Below are positions 9,737-21,810 of a stretch of DNA of 64,000 bases, one piece after another; position 1 is the first letter of the stretch; each line of letters starts with the position of its first letter. Both the position numbers and the translations under genes were made by a program. Origin of the DNA: Flaveria trinervia (Eukaryota > Streptophyta > Magnoliopsida > Asterales > Asteraceae). The notes beneath the pieces are model-generated. The model searched no databases, had not been told where the DNA came from, and saw nothing but the letters and a program-made list of their open reading frames with translations. The DNA lies in the NCBI GenBank assembly GCA_025506515.1, contig CM046443.1:87057485-87121484 (forward strand). The letters are read 5' to 3'.

Positions 9737-12381
9737 ATGGAGGATCAGTTTTCAGCATACACAGCAAGTAGAGATACACGTATTCAGAATCTACTGCTGT
9801 TGGAGAACGAAGTACGGATTCACAATAAACCCCCAAAACTTATTATGTTAGACGACTACCCACAATGGAAGCAACGTTTCGAAATCTACTTAAACGGAGT
9901 GGATACAAATTTGTGGGAGGCAATAGAGTCGGGGTACAGCATGCCAGTTGGAGCTGACGGAGTAAAACTCACTCTAAGTGGCATGTTGGATGCACATAAG
10001 GTAAAACACAACGCTGAGAAGAAAGTCTACGCCTTGTTACTCAGTCTATTCCGAAGGATATTTCCATCAGTATTCGGAGTATACTCAAGCCAAGAAACTT
10101 TGGGATGCGTTGGAGAAGAGGTATGACGGGAATGCCTCTCTGAAGGCTATCAAGGCAAAAGCATTGAAGAAGGAGTTTGACAACTTCTCTTCAATGGGAA
10201 AAGAAGGCCTTGATGATGTGATCGATAGATTCTACCACTTAATGAGTGAGATGGACACTCATGGAGTGGTTACTTCGATGGAAGATAAGGTATCCAACTT
10301 TGCTGATGGATTACCAGAAAAATGGGGTTCGTTTGTTTCTAATCTCAGACAGAATGGAATGCTCTCGAAGTTAGATATAAATGACTTCATTGTGAAACTG
10401 AGAGAAGAGGAGCTGGGAATGAAGTATCGAGCCCAAAAGGCTAACTACGATCATAATCCTGCACTCTACAATGCTACTCCTTCAGTCAAGACATCTGGAG
10501 CACCACTGCAAACCGCTTTCATCTCAAGCGTAGGAGTTCCAGCACAACCCTCAACTTCAGGATCAGAAATGTCAAGGTCGTCTAGCACCCAATATATAAT
10601 ACCTGAAGCTAATGCAGCAAAGCTGAAAACCGACAACCTCGGGAATGTAACTGTGGAGGTGGCCAGAGAACATATGGACCTTTTAGCTGCGGTGGTTCAA
10701 TCCTACGATGGATTAATTGCTGGAAAGATAGGTAACTACCACCTGGTAGATGAAGATTATGAGCAGGTGGATGAAATAGAGTTGGAACGTATGGACATAA
10801 TGGGCTCTGGCAAGTGCTGTCCGACGAGCTAAAAAGTTTGTCAAAAGGACCGGACAGAACCTGGTTGCAACAAAAGACACAACCTTTGGGTTTGATAAGC
10901 AAAGGTTACATGTTTCAACTACGGTGAGAAGGGACACTTCAAGAGGGAGTTTATAAAACCAAAGAAGACAGGTAATGGAAATCCCTTCTCGTCATTTAAC
11001 CGTCAAGATAAGTCCACAGCTAGTAATGCCGACTCATCAAGTAAGGATCCAAAAGCCTTAACTGCTAATGAAGATGAAGGACAGGACTGGAGCTTTCGGT
11101 TCATCTCACCAGGAGAGTCAAATATAGCTAGTGTGGAGGATATTGATGACGATTCCGCAAGTGAAGGAGATATAGAAGTAGAGCTCCCAATGTCAAATTC
11201 TAAAGATACTGCAAATGTAGTCAACTACCTGCCTGAAGAAGAAAATTCTGCATCATCATCTAAATCACCAGAACCAGAGACAACCGAGCCAGAACTCATG
11301 GCTGATTCTTCTTCAACATCCCAGGTAAGTACTACTGACCAACTGTTTAATAATCATGCTTGCTTAGAATGTAATAAATTTAGAGAAGTTATAGATTCAA
11401 AATTTGCGAGGCTATTAGATCATAATGATAGCTTAGTGAAGGATCTGGAACTGTGCACAAAAGCAAATAGAGTATTGAAACAAAACGAGCATAATTACAA
11501 GGAAAAGATAGACTTATTAAATACACAGCTTAGGGAAACTGAGGTAGTTTCCTTTAACCAAGCAAATGACATTAGGTACTATCTGAACTCTCTTGAGGAC
11601 ACTAAGAAGCAAAAAGCAGTTTTAGAAGTAGAAGTCAATTCATTAAAAAAAACTGCATAGTTAGACAAGCTCATCACACATTGTCCAACACTTAGTAAGA
11701 GAAAGAAATAATGGGGAGGGACTGGGATACAAAGTGGTTCCACCACCACCTGAGACCTTGATGAACACCAAAAGTAAACCAATTAACAATAACCCCATCA
11801 AGGATCACGTGGTGTCTACTCCTCTTGTTAGCGATCCGGATTCCGTAAGTAAATCAAGTGACTCCGACCCTAAACAAAAGGAGGCCACTTCAAAGGCAAT
11901 AGGAAAGATGCCTTGTGTTAACTTGGAAAAAGAATTCGAAAGGGTTAGTTTAAAGTCAAGGTCAAACAAAGTCAAACAAGAACCTAAAAAGACTATAAAA
12001 TCTACTCAATCATGTGCATCATGTCACAGTCCAGGGAAACAAGAGATTAAAGATGTAAAACCAACTCATACATATAACAAAGTAGTGCCTCAGTCCAAAC
12101 ACACTAAGGTTGACCGTGTGACAAGTATATCTCCACCAAAACAAATAAACCATAAAGTTGAAAGGAGATCCTGCTATAATTGTGGAGAGTATGGTCACAT
12201 AGCGTCTCATTGTCCTTATTATCAGACACCAAGGAAGAAAGTTGAACTTTCTGCAGCTACATCTAGATCTTTTAAGAGGAACTCAGTGACGCCTCCTAAA
12301 AAGGATTGTGAACCCAAAGTTCAATCCATCAGCCAGTCGTCTGTTTATCACAAACAGGCCTTACACAAATCTGGATTATGA
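9737..12381 (+). pseudogene. gag: Copia-1 gag (broken)
   Basis: Translation begins MEDQFSAYTASRDTRIQNLL at 9737. The capsid-like UBN2/retrotran_gag region (WKQRFEIYLNGVD, YDGNASLKAIKAKALKKEF, LPEKWGSFVSNLRQ) continues across a frameshift near 10,050-10,110 into 10,110-10,832. A first zinc knuckle near 10,905-10,950 reads CFNYGEKGHFKRE, with two of its metal ligands lost. Then come an acidic linker, a coiled-coil segment (11,340-11,660; KFARLLDHNDSLVKDLEL) and a second knuckle CYNCGEYGHIASHC (about 12,170-12,215) in the last frame (11,734-12,381). The protein would have packaged genomic RNA. Its long C-terminal extension is typical of Sirevirus Gag. Confidence 0.75.
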
Positions 12382-12570
12382 AAGAAAAAACCTCCTCAGT
12401 GCCTGGAAATAAGAACACACATAATTCTGATCAATCCTTAACCTCAATGGGTCAGTGGGTTGACTTTGTGATATGTGATGCCTCAGGGAGACCGAAGCCG
12501 GTTAAGGCTTGGGTTCCTAACATGAACTAATGTTTTCATTGAATGTGCAGGGTGTTCGCTATAGTTCTGA

Positions 12571-13880
12571 GACTAACACGTGGATTGTCGATAGTGGAGC
12601 ATCCAGGCACATGATAGGGAACAGAGCTCTCTTATAAGAAATTAAAGGAGGGCATGTTTCATTTGCTGGAAACAAAGGCGGGTACAACACAGCCCAAGGA
12701 GAAGTGGGAAATGAGAAAGTTAAGTTTGATAAGGTAATCTATGTCCAACAATTACAAAATAACTTACTTTCTGTTTCTCAAATCTATAATAAAGGATTCA
12801 AGGTAGTTTTTGACAACAAGAAGTGTTACGTTCTAAAGAAGGACTGCGTGATTCTGAAGGATCAGATCCTAATGTCAGCTTCAAGATATAATGATCTTTA
12901 TGTCTTGGATCTCTCAAAGGCATCCATAATGGATAGTGAAGTGCAATGCTTCTTGTCCAAAGCTACTGAGAAGGAATCCATCTCCTGCCATAGGAGAATG
13001 GGACACATAAGTCCGAGGAAAATGAATCACTTGATCCAGAATGATCTTGTGAGAGGAGTAAATGTCAAAAACTTTCAACTCTTGGATTTTTGTGTTGCGT
13101 GCAAAAAGGGCGAATTGTTTCTGAAATCCAAATTAGAAACATTTGAATCCAGTTGAGTTTCTTCACATGGATTTGTTTGGTCCAGTCAGTACAAGAAGCA
13201 TCGCAGGCGAATTGTATTGCTATGTAGTTACCGATGAATACTCAAGGTTCTCTTGGGTAATGTTTCTGAAATCCAAATAGAAACATTTGAATCCTTCAAG
13301 GAATTGGTAACTACACTGGAATCCCTATACAAGCTGAAGGTAAGACAAGTGCGCTCAGAGAACGGAACCGAGTTCAAGAATCAGAGGATGGAGGACTATT
13401 GCAAGGAAAAAGGGAATTGTGCATCAATTTACCTCGGCTTATACCCCTCAAATGAACGACGTTGCTGAACGGAAGAACCGCAGCTTGATAGAGACGGCAC
13501 AGACAATGCTTGCAGACTCGAAATGCCTATACAATTTTGGAATGAAGTAGTGGCAAATGCATGTTATACTCTCAATCGAGTTCTGGTAGTAAAACGCCAT
13601 GGAAAAACATGCTACGAGTTATTACAGCAACGTAACCTAACTTGGAATATCTCGAGCCGATTGGCGCTCTGTGCACCCTGCTAAAAATGACTCAAGAGGA
13701 AAATTCAGTGAGAAGGTTGATGAAGGGATCTTCTTAGGATACAACATACCGAACAAGAGAGTGTACAACAACTCAACGGGTCAAGTAGAGGTGTGGTGTA
13801 ATGTTGATGTTCAGAGATGTATCACACCGCGCTGCTGGAAAAGGGCCTACTTACTTCTTCGACTATGATGGATTCTTCAA
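12571..13880 (+). pseudogene. pol: Copia-1 protease and integrase (broken)
   Basis: The aspartic protease active site TWIVDSGASRHM lies at about 12,577-12,612 and is followed by an in-frame TAA near 12,636. The frame 12,704-13,156 has NNLLSVSQIYNKGFKV and the integrase zinc region HRRMGH...CVACKKG. The core shows HMDLFGPV (first Asp, about 13,165), VRSENGTEF (second Asp changed to Glu in this copy: SEN for SDN) and a frameshifted ERKNRSL. It then runs into KVDEGIFLGYNIPNKRVYN (13,671-13,868). At least four frame breaks and a catalytic change mean it is inactive. Confidence 0.7.
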
Positions 13881-14239
13881 GTCCTTCAACATATCTCTTC
13901 CTTCTTCAGAAGACGAGTTGGCAAACAAGATGATGTACGATGTCTTGAACACAACCGTCTCAAGATTCAACAAGTCATGATCCTACCAACTCAGGGGAGC
14001 AGTTGATATGAGTGACTCCTTCTCTGTGAAGAAAATGAGGAAAATGATCAGATCAACCAGGATGTATAGGTTCCGACTACCACGTTCATAGCATCGACTA
14101 GTGATGCTTCTGAACTTTCTGAACCTCATACTCCTATCGCCTCAGATCTAGAACCAATGGTCATAATCTTGACTCTGAGGTGGTTGTTTTGACAACCCCT
14201 GGCTCACGTCTAACGTCTATCATCCTTTGGATATTATAG

Positions 14240-15900
14240 GAGATGTGAGATCAGGGGTTCAGACTAGAAATCAGCTGTACTCCGCTGATTATGCCTCTGT
14301 GATGGAAAAAGGATACCTTACGACGTGCATACCACTACTTTGTGTCTCAGTTTGAGCCAAAGTAGTTAGTGAAGCACTAAATGATAAGGCTTGGGTTAGT
14401 GCCATGCAGAAGACTTATTCAGTTTAAGAAGTTAGATGGACACTAGTGGATAGACCTAAAGGTGCTAAAGTCATTGGTACCAAATAGGTCTTGAAATGTA
14501 AGAAAGATGATCAGGGAGTGATCATCAGAAACAAGGCTCGGCTTGTTGTTCAGGGTTTTCGACAAGTTGAAGGTATCGACTACAATGAAGTATTTGCACC
14601 AGTGGCAAGGATGGAAGCCATCCGCATCTTCCTTGCCTATGCATCTTATATGAAAATCAAAGTCTATCAGCTAGATGTTAAGAGTGCATTCCTTCACAGT
14701 GAAATCAGAGAAACCGTGTATGTCAGTCACCCAAGGGATTTGAAGATCCATATCATCGGATAGAGTTTACAAACTAGACAAGGCTCTATACGAGCTTCAT
14801 CAAGCTCCACGGGCTTGGTATGAGAAACTCTCGACTCATCTTGTGAAACACGAATTTCGTAGGGGAGTCATTGCTGCACACTGTTTATCAAAGAAAAAGA
14901 TGGAGACTTACTACTAGTACAGATCTATGTAGATAATAATTTCGGTTCAACGAACGAAAAATTATGCAAAGAATTCGAAGCAGTAATGAAGGCTGAGTTT
15001 GAGATGAGTGCCATGGGGGAGACGAAGTTCTTTCTCGGGTTACAAGTAGATCAGACACCAAATGGAATCTCTTACATCAGACCAAGATGTAGGAGATATT
15101 CTCAGTCGGTTTGACATGGAGAATGCTTCCATAGCTGGCACTCCACTGGCTACAAACCATGATGTAGCACCCATTAGAACGGTGATCTGGTAGATGCCAC
15201 TATGCACCGCAGGATGATTGGATCTCTCATGTATCTCACTGCCTCCAGACCAGACATCATGTATGCGACATGTTTATGCTCGCGATATCAGGCAAAGCCT
15301 AAGGTGAATTATCTAATTGGGGTCAAAAGGATATTTCGTTATCTAAAGGGCACACCCACACTTGGGTTGTGGTATCCTCATGATGATGACTTTGAACTTA
15401 CAACGTATAGTGACTCGGATTACGGCGGCTGCAAGATGAACTACAAATCTACATCAGCAGTGTGTCAGTTCTTTGGGAGAAGATTAGTAACATGGCAGTG
15501 TAAGAAGCAGACCTCGGTTGCTTTGTTAACCTGTGAAGCCTAATACGTTGCTGCTGCAAGCTGCTGTTCCCAAATCATATGGATTCAACAACAAATGCGG
15601 GATTATGGTTTGCATTTCACTTCCACCCCTATATTTGTTGATAACTCTGCTGCGATTGCAGTCACTAAAAACCGGTCCAACATCCTAAGACCAAACACAT
15701 CGGAATCAAATATCACTTCATACGTGACTGTTTTGAAAAGAATTTAATCGATGTGATAAAAATAAACACTAATTTTCAACGCGCTGAACTCTATACAAAG
15801 GCTTTTGAAAAACCATGTTTTCTATCTGTTAGAGGTCAATGGCGTTAAGAAGAAAAGTGAGGTCATTCCTGAAGATGAGCATGTATAGTCCAATGCGTCG
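14240..15900 (+). pseudogene. pol: Copia-1 reverse transcriptase and RNase H (broken)
   Basis: The frame 14,491-14,763 carries [20 protein letters not shown] and [14 protein letters not shown] (motif A). The catalytic box near 14,925 reads QIYVDNNFGS where Copia-2 has [11 protein letters not shown], so the second Asp is lost and the frame slips. RNase H starts about 15,200 (MIGSLMYLTASRPDIMYATC) with YSDSDYGGC, but its LLTCEA is followed by TAA where Copia-2 has Glu. The last region (IFVDNSAAIAVTKN) continues to a stop near 15,887. Several frameshifts lie between. Role: cDNA synthesis and RNA degradation in the virus-like particle, now lost. Confidence 0.75.
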
Positions 15901-17251
15901 TGTTTAGATTCTTCTATTTTTTAAATTTTAGTGTTACTTAAGTTTATTTCTCTCATTTTGTTTAATGTTAGTTCGTAATTACATTATTAGTGTCGGTGCT
16001 TGCTCATTAAAATCCTAAATGCAAGTCCTTAGAGGTTTTAGTATTTAGAGGAGAATAGGTATGAAAAAAATGAGGGAAAAGGAGAGGCAAGCCGATAATA
16101 AATAAGATCGTATGTGTGATACCGATTTAACGTGTGGAATATGATAGTACATAGGTACAAACCATTTGGGACTTTAAAATCAAAATTGAAAAAGATGCAA
16201 AGTTCAAGTATAAGTTTGAGTAGTTTGAGCAATATAAAAGGAAATATGATAGTTAGGCTAGCTACTACTAAGGTAACACAAAGAAAGTAGACCTAGAGGT
16301 TGCTAGACCACAGCTGATATGTTGGTAGATTCAACACAATAGATGACTAGACCGTTTGGTGATCTCAAGATTAAAGAAAAATGTTAGACTAGCTGTGGGA
16401 AACACCTTATCCCTGGTTAACACAATCAACAGGATTCCAATAAGGGGTGACGAGCGAAATAAACGCCACAAAAGTGTGCGTAGGACCAAAGCATGAGCTA
16501 AAGCACATGAATGCTAAAAGAAGAAGATTGCTCAAACAAGAAGATAGATTATGTGCCTCTCCGCTATGCGGTGGCACTGACCTGAGGATAAGCATAACCT
16601 ATATATTCTAGAACTCATTGTTGTTTGCCGCCTCTCTGCTGTGTGATGGCACTGACCTGAGGATTGGCTTCTCTTTGAAAATTCTATGAATAGTCGCTTC
16701 TTGAACACTACCCTAAGACCGCTCAAAAATCTCCTGAGGAATGTTGATTACCATATGAGTGTGGGATCCACAAATGCTTGTTGAAATAAACAAACCTTAA
16801 AACGATCACCAAACTGTGTTGAAAGTCTGTGTATGGATTTAAGAGGACAAGTATATGACAATCACCGTTGCTACAATTCTTGAAAGTTCAAATCAGTGTG
16901 GAGACCTAGGCGTACTAGTATGATTTCCTAAATTTGCTAAATGACTCCAGATGAAAAATAAGGAAAGAGCATCAAAGTTGTTTTTTTAATAACTTGTCTT
17001 GAATGATTTGAATATCCTGTATGATTCCAACTTAAATTGATCCATGTATGATTTAAATGACTGAGGCTGCTCTCTTAGAATATTTATTCCTTAGAACTAC
17101 ATCTTAGGAATTAACTCTCACAAAAACACAAAAACACGTCTTAATGTGTTTAAGTTTTTAGTATTATTTCTTTTATTTCTGTACAAAGCTTGTCTGTAGG
17201 TTAGTATCAGACTATATCATGGAAGTTGATAAGGGACCTTATCATCTAACA
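15901..17251 (+). other. Copia-1 conserved non-coding region after pol
   Basis: There is no open frame of substance, yet this 1.3-kb stretch aligns with Copia-2 (49,053-50,460) and, reversed, with Copia-4 (62,480-63,840). Shared blocks include GGTAGATTCAACACAATAGA near 16,330, the duplicated 33-nt motif, and GTGTGGGATCCACAAATG near 16,755. A degraded purine tract (TAGAGGAGAA, 16,047) sits where Copia-2 and -4 have AGGGGGAGA. Conservation without coding suggests RNA or DNA signals. Confidence 0.6.
16556..16663 (+). promoter_or_regulatory. Copia-1 twin 33-nt motif
   Basis: Two copies start at 16,556 and 16,631, 75 bases apart. Each begins CCTC and ends GAGGA. The second copy can pair CCTC with GAGG around an inner GTGT-GATG-GCAC stem-loop, with six bases unpaired on each side. 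The first copy can instead form CCGC-TAT-GCGG. The same pair occurs in Copia-2 and Copia-4. Function unknown. Confidence 0.55.
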
Positions 17252-17385
17252 GGTCACGTCTGAGGTGACCACAAGTGCTTTCAAACAACAATTAGGTCAC
17301 ATCTGAGGTGACTAATCAGTTAAAAAGATCACGTCTGAGGTGATCAAAAGTTTTTCAAGTTAAAATGATCATATCTGAGATGATC
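17252..17385 (+). promoter_or_regulatory. Copia-1 array of four GTCTGAG-loop hairpins
   Basis: Four 19-nt inverted repeats lie at 17,252, 17,295, 17,327 and 17,367. Arms are GGTCAC/GTGACC, GGTCAC/GTGACT, GATCAC/GTGATC and GATCAT/ATGATC, and loops are GTCTGAG or ATCTGAG. Arm differences between copies are compensatory (G-C to A-T; C-G to T-A), with one mismatch. This favours selection for pairing. They lie upstream of the internal promoter, so they would be in full-length RNA only. Confidence 0.65.
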
Positions 17386-17589
17386 AAATGATTATAATGT
17401 TAATTCAACAGTTTAAAAGGGTTAAAATGTCAAATGGTAAGAAAGTCAGAGGAATTTCAAGAGTATCACCCATTCGCATGACTGGAACATGAGTATGGAC
17501 CAACCGTACGAATGAATCATACTCATGCCTTTAATAGCCGAATGGACAAGCGTATGGACCATGCAACCGAATGGCTGATACGAATGAGC

Positions 17590-17756
17590 CATTCGGCCAC
17601 GTGAGAGGAGGCGAATGACGAAGTCACGCGACTCAACTCTAGTCGCACGACTGAAGGTGACCGACTGTGCCAGTCGCACGACTGATACTCAGTCGCACGA
17701 ACAACTTATGCGACTGGACTCAGTCACACGACTGTAGGAAACCCTAGTATATATAG
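17590..17756 (+). promoter_or_regulatory. Copia-1 internal promoter: phased palindromes plus TATA box
   Basis: Palindrome units start at 17,590, 17,621, 17,640, 17,671, 17,690 and 17,721 (spacing 31, 19, 31, 19, 31). The last (CAGTCACACGACTG) ends at 17,734 and TATATATAG begins at 17,748, again 13 nt away. This matches the LTR promoter layout and predicts a separate transcript for the accessory ORF starting near 17,780. Confidence 0.65.
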
Positions 17757-17895
17757 TGGGATATTCGGTCGCAGTCACTCACCACCCTCCAAATCGCCCC
17801 GAGACGCATGAACTATTGTTACGCTGCCAAAATTTTCATTAGATCTTTATATACCACTAATTCTTGTGCATTGACGATTTCCATTGACTATACAG

Positions 17896-18425
17896 GTACA
17901 ATGCGGTTCAATCCAATCATGTCTCATTCAATTTGTCTGCAAAATCAACAAGTTCGGTCCAAACCAAGAACCGAGACTCGTTTGACAAAATAACCCAATT
18001 ATTATGTGCTAAGTATAATGATTGCTAGTCCAATGAACCAAAACACGACATCTAATCATAAGAATGGTCAAAACTTGAATTTGAATTGAACAACAGTCTG
18101 TCATGCGAATGGACAGACTGATGAACTTCAGTTGCACGACTGAGTTGTGCGAACAGCTAAGTCGCATGACTGAATCATGCGTGTGAGTCCAGGCGCACGA
18201 CTGGTATACACGACTGAGTATACATACGGGTGAGTTCAGTCGCATGACTAGTCGTACGTATGGAATAATTCACACGACTAGAACTACGTCGCGCTACTCA
18301 TTCACACGACTAGATCTCAGTCGCACAGTCTCATTCGCACGATAGATCAAAAGGGAAATATTTACAAGTCCAAGTGATTAAAGATATTCTTAATCAACGG
18401 ATACTAACGTTTTCTTTTGTAACAG
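17896..18425 (+). other. Predicted 5' UTR intron of the Copia-1 accessory gene
   Basis: A donor TACAG/GTACAA lies at 17,895/17,896 and a pyrimidine-rich acceptor CTTTTGTAACAG ends at 18,425, immediately before the ATG. Copia-2 and Copia-4 have equivalent sites at the same relative positions. The 530-base interval is non-coding and carries a second, irregular palindrome cluster at about 18,100-18,340. Splicing is inferred from sequence only. Confidence 0.5.
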
Positions 18426-21400
18426 ATGACGAGTCGGTGGACAATGAGCACCAAGCACAATATATGTGCTCATCTGGATCAGTCATCCAGACATGCACCT
18501 GACTTTGCTAGAATCATCTCGTTTCTTAGGCGCTCAAGGATCTCTCACGCAATCTCAACTCCATGCACACCGTACCGGTCTATTCAACAGGCCTTTTGGG
18601 AAGGTGCTGTAGTTGATAGAACATCAGAGCCTCATCGAATCCGTAGTTTGATATTTGGAGACGCCATTGAGATCTCTGAGGAAGATCTCAGGATAGTGCT
18701 ACAGCTTGGGATGATGCTGAATGTCCCATACGACTAGACCCCCTGACTGTCAGAGGCTGTTTCCTGCAGGCCAAGTACGCTGGGAGCATCAATGCAGGGG
18801 TGCTCAACTAGAGAAACCTGTGTCCCCAGTTCAAGTACCTTGCGCACGTACTGCTTAAGTGCTTAGCGTCTCGGAAGGGAGGTTTTCATGAACTGTCCGA
18901 TCAGATCCAAAACGCATATGCTGCACTGGTGCTGAACCATCCGTTCAGCTTCTCCAGGATGATCTTCGCCTACTTGGTGGAGAACATTGAGGGGAAAGGA
19001 AGGAGGGCTTCTGCATGTACCATCGCTTTATTCAGATGATTATAGACCAGAAGCTCCCTTCCTTGCCGAAGGAGAAGGAGGACGCGATGGTACTCGAGGT
19101 GATGGACGATACCACTTTGGGAAGGATGAAGGTTTACAGGGGAAGCAGGTAAAGCCCCCTGTGAGAAGATTATTTGGGCATCTGGCCTGGGAAGACTACG
19201 TGGCGCCGGCTAGGCGTAAATGGTGTCACGTTGATAGTGACTCAGAAGAAGAGCAGATACAGCTCCCTGATGATGACTCCGATGATGATAGCGAAGATGC
19301 TGGAGTTGAAGAACCCACTAAACAAAGGGGTCCCACTACTCATATTCCATCTCCAGCATCTGCCCACACTAGAGACGGAGCGGAGACTGCTGGGTTCCCC
19401 CAGGATTTCATGCCTGGTGAGGAAGAGGAGGAGTCAGATGAGGAGCCACTGACTCGGACTGTGGGAAGTAAAGTTGTTCCCACAGAACGAGGGCTCCGGC
19501 GGTTGGTGAACGCCCAGGCAGATTGGGAGAGACCACTGATGATCCTACTTATACTCCTGATCTGCCAGGCCGTGCTCTAGGGGGAGAATCCTCCTCGATT
19601 GGATCGAGGAAGAAGAGGATGGCTCAGCCCCATGGCTTGAAAAGGAAGAAACGTAGAATCACCTTTATCACCACCACAGCCACCACCACAGCTACCATCG
19701 CTCCACCTACCACCACTACCACTACATCCACTACCACCTCTACCACCATTCCCCCTCATACCACTACCACCCTTCCATCCAGCACCACATCATTCACACC
19801 TACACCACCACAACCATCATCTATACCACCTCCAATCTTCACCATAGTCACCACCACCACTATCCATCCTACAGCACCATCTTCTTTCTCTCCATATCCA
19901 TCAGGATTGTCTCTGCCTCCTAGTAGGGTAGAGGAACAACTCTCAGCACTTAATCGAATAGTGATGAGACTGTTCGCAGCAGATGAAGAGAAGACCAGTT
20001 AGATAAGACAGGTAGTAGACCTGACCACTGTCCAATCTCAGCAGCTCTCTCATCAGGCTCGATTAATCGATGAGCCGGCACTTCGGATGTCACAGCTCCA
20101 GGAGCAACACGCTAAAAGGATTGAGGAGCTAGAGGCTGCAAACAAATCTCTGCAGTTAAAGCTCAAAGGGTCCAAAGAAGAGCCCTTAAAGATAGGAGAA
20201 GGTGATGGAGATGATGATGCTGATGATGATAGTGATGATGATGATGATGGTGATGATCATTATGGTCATACTGATGTTAGTGATGATGATGATGACGACT
20301 CTTCAGCTGCAGGTGCCACATCAACAAGCGAAAGGAGGACCAAACGTACTCAATATCCGAGTGCCTCCTCATCCAACCCGCCAGCAGAAGAGCCGATGAT
20401 CCAGGAAAAGAGTAATGCTTAGTTGGTTTATTGTTATTTAAAATCTTTTGTATCCTGATTATGTATGAAATTAACGAAATACATGTTTATATGTAATGTA
20501 AATAGTTATGTTTTCGATTATTATGGTTATGTCTTGATTGTTAACTAATTATTGATATATTAAATTTTTAAATGAAGCAGATCCAAATTATCAAAGGGAT
20601 GAACATGATATTGCTCCCCTTCAACAGATCAAGACTCAACTAACCATGATTCTTGATCTGCAAGGGATTTTCAGAACATTAGTGTGTTACACCCCTGAAG
20701 AAGGGGAAATAATTCATGATCTTACTAATGAGCAACTGACAGAAATGTTCAAGCTCAATCCTGATGAGATAGTAAAAGACACTCCAAATGTTGAAGGAGA
20801 CAGTGATGACGACCTGAAGGACATCGATGAGATAGAGATCGAGGATGTCACAGCAGCTCACTATCCAGAGTATGTTGAGAAAGAGGGAAATGTGGTCCCC
20901 AATTTGGGTGATTCCCTAGTTAGTGATACATTTGATATACTAGATCAGATGGAGCAAGAGACTGAGAAGGCTGAAGAACAAGCCCAATCCTCAAACGCCG
21001 ATGTTGATATCAGAAAGGCTAAATGGGCTGCATGTTTTGAGGAGATCCGAGCACAACGCTCTGCTCCTAAACCAAATGTCTACACCAAGCTCTACAAAGT
21101 AAAGAAACATCAAAAGGTGTCAGGCAAGATTATCGCGTGGGCTCATTTTAATGATCTTAATGTATACGCGATAAAACGAGAGATGGGTATCGAGTACTTT
21201 AGATTCCCGCATGATTTAAAGTCTCTACCTGGTTTTGAGCTCAACCAGCTGGCTAAACTGAAGTTACTATATGCTGACCCAGGAAAGATGTCAGGCTGGT
21301 TTGAGGCTACCCTGAAGAAAGAGTACCACACCAGGTGGGTCAACTTCAAACCTCAACAACCTACGAGGTATATCAGACGTTTTAAAGTTGATCCTATAAC

Positions 21401-21785
21401 TGGAAAGCCAAAGATAGTGCTGAAGTGGAGTCCCCCAAGAACAATGTCAAGAATCCCTCTCAGGGAAATGCCACAGGACTTCACTCCACACTTTAAGTGG
21501 TGGTACTATGATTGGAGAACAGGGGAGGCGGTCATAGTTCTAAACAAAGAGGGATAAATGGATACTATCAGGGTATTTGATCCAATGTGGCTTACAAACT
21601 TGTCTGCTGATGATGTATACACATTATACAAGTGGCCACTATTCTATGACACGCAAGATATTGTACAAGCCCTCCAATTCCAAAATGTGATACGACTTTG
21701 CTTTGCGTTTGAGATACATGCAGGAGTCACAAGAGAGGAGAAGTACAAGAAGTACGAAGAGGTTATGAAGAAGGTAATACAATAG
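18426..21785 (+). pseudogene. Copia-1 accessory ORF (aORF), broken
   Basis: It begins MTSRWTMSTKHNICAHLD. Domains in order: N-terminal globular region (18,426-19,150; FLRRSRISHAIS, PYRSIQQAFW, KYLAHVLLKCL, NHPFSFSRMIF), acidic linker (19,220-19,450), Thr/Pro-rich stretch (19,670-19,870), Leu-rich coiled coil (19,930-20,190), Asp run (20,205-20,300), intron, then a C-terminal region (20,581-21,785) with IEYFRFPHDLKSLPGFEL, PHFKWWYYDW and FDPMWLTNLSADDVYTLYKW. Breaks: frameshifts near 18,735, 19,000, 19,540 and 20,000, a TAG near 18,811 and a TAA at 21,555. No signal peptide or membrane span is visible. The protein family is unknown to me beyond similar Asteraceae copia ORFs. A regulatory role is inference. 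Confidence 0.65.
20412..20580 (+). other. Predicted coding intron inside the Copia-1 aORF
   Basis: The AT-rich 169-base interval starts GTAATG and ends GAAGCAG, with a branch-point-like CTAAT about 28 bases before the acceptor. Removing it joins ...CAG-GAA-AAG-A to AT-CCA-AAT, restoring one frame that reads QEKNPNYQRDEHDIAPLQQ. Copia-2 restores the same frame in the same way. Copia-4 lacks the interval. Confidence 0.65.
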
Positions 21786-21799
21786 ATGAATCTAGGTCC

Positions 21800-21808
21800 A
21801 AGGGGGAG
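21800..21808 (+). promoter_or_regulatory. Copia-1 polypurine tract
   Basis: AAGGGGGAG lies two bases before the 3' LTR. It is the primer site for plus-strand synthesis and is identical in Copia-2. Confidence 0.85.
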
Positions 21809-21810
21809 TT

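Noticed and set aside
19523..19580. Hydrophobic stretch resembling a membrane segment in the Copia-1 aORF
   Set aside because: It appears only in the wrong frame after a frameshift and is absent from Copia-2 and Copia-4.
18426..21785. Calling the accessory ORF an envelope gene
   Set aside because: No signal peptide, membrane anchor or fusion region is visible in any of the four copies; position alone is not enough.
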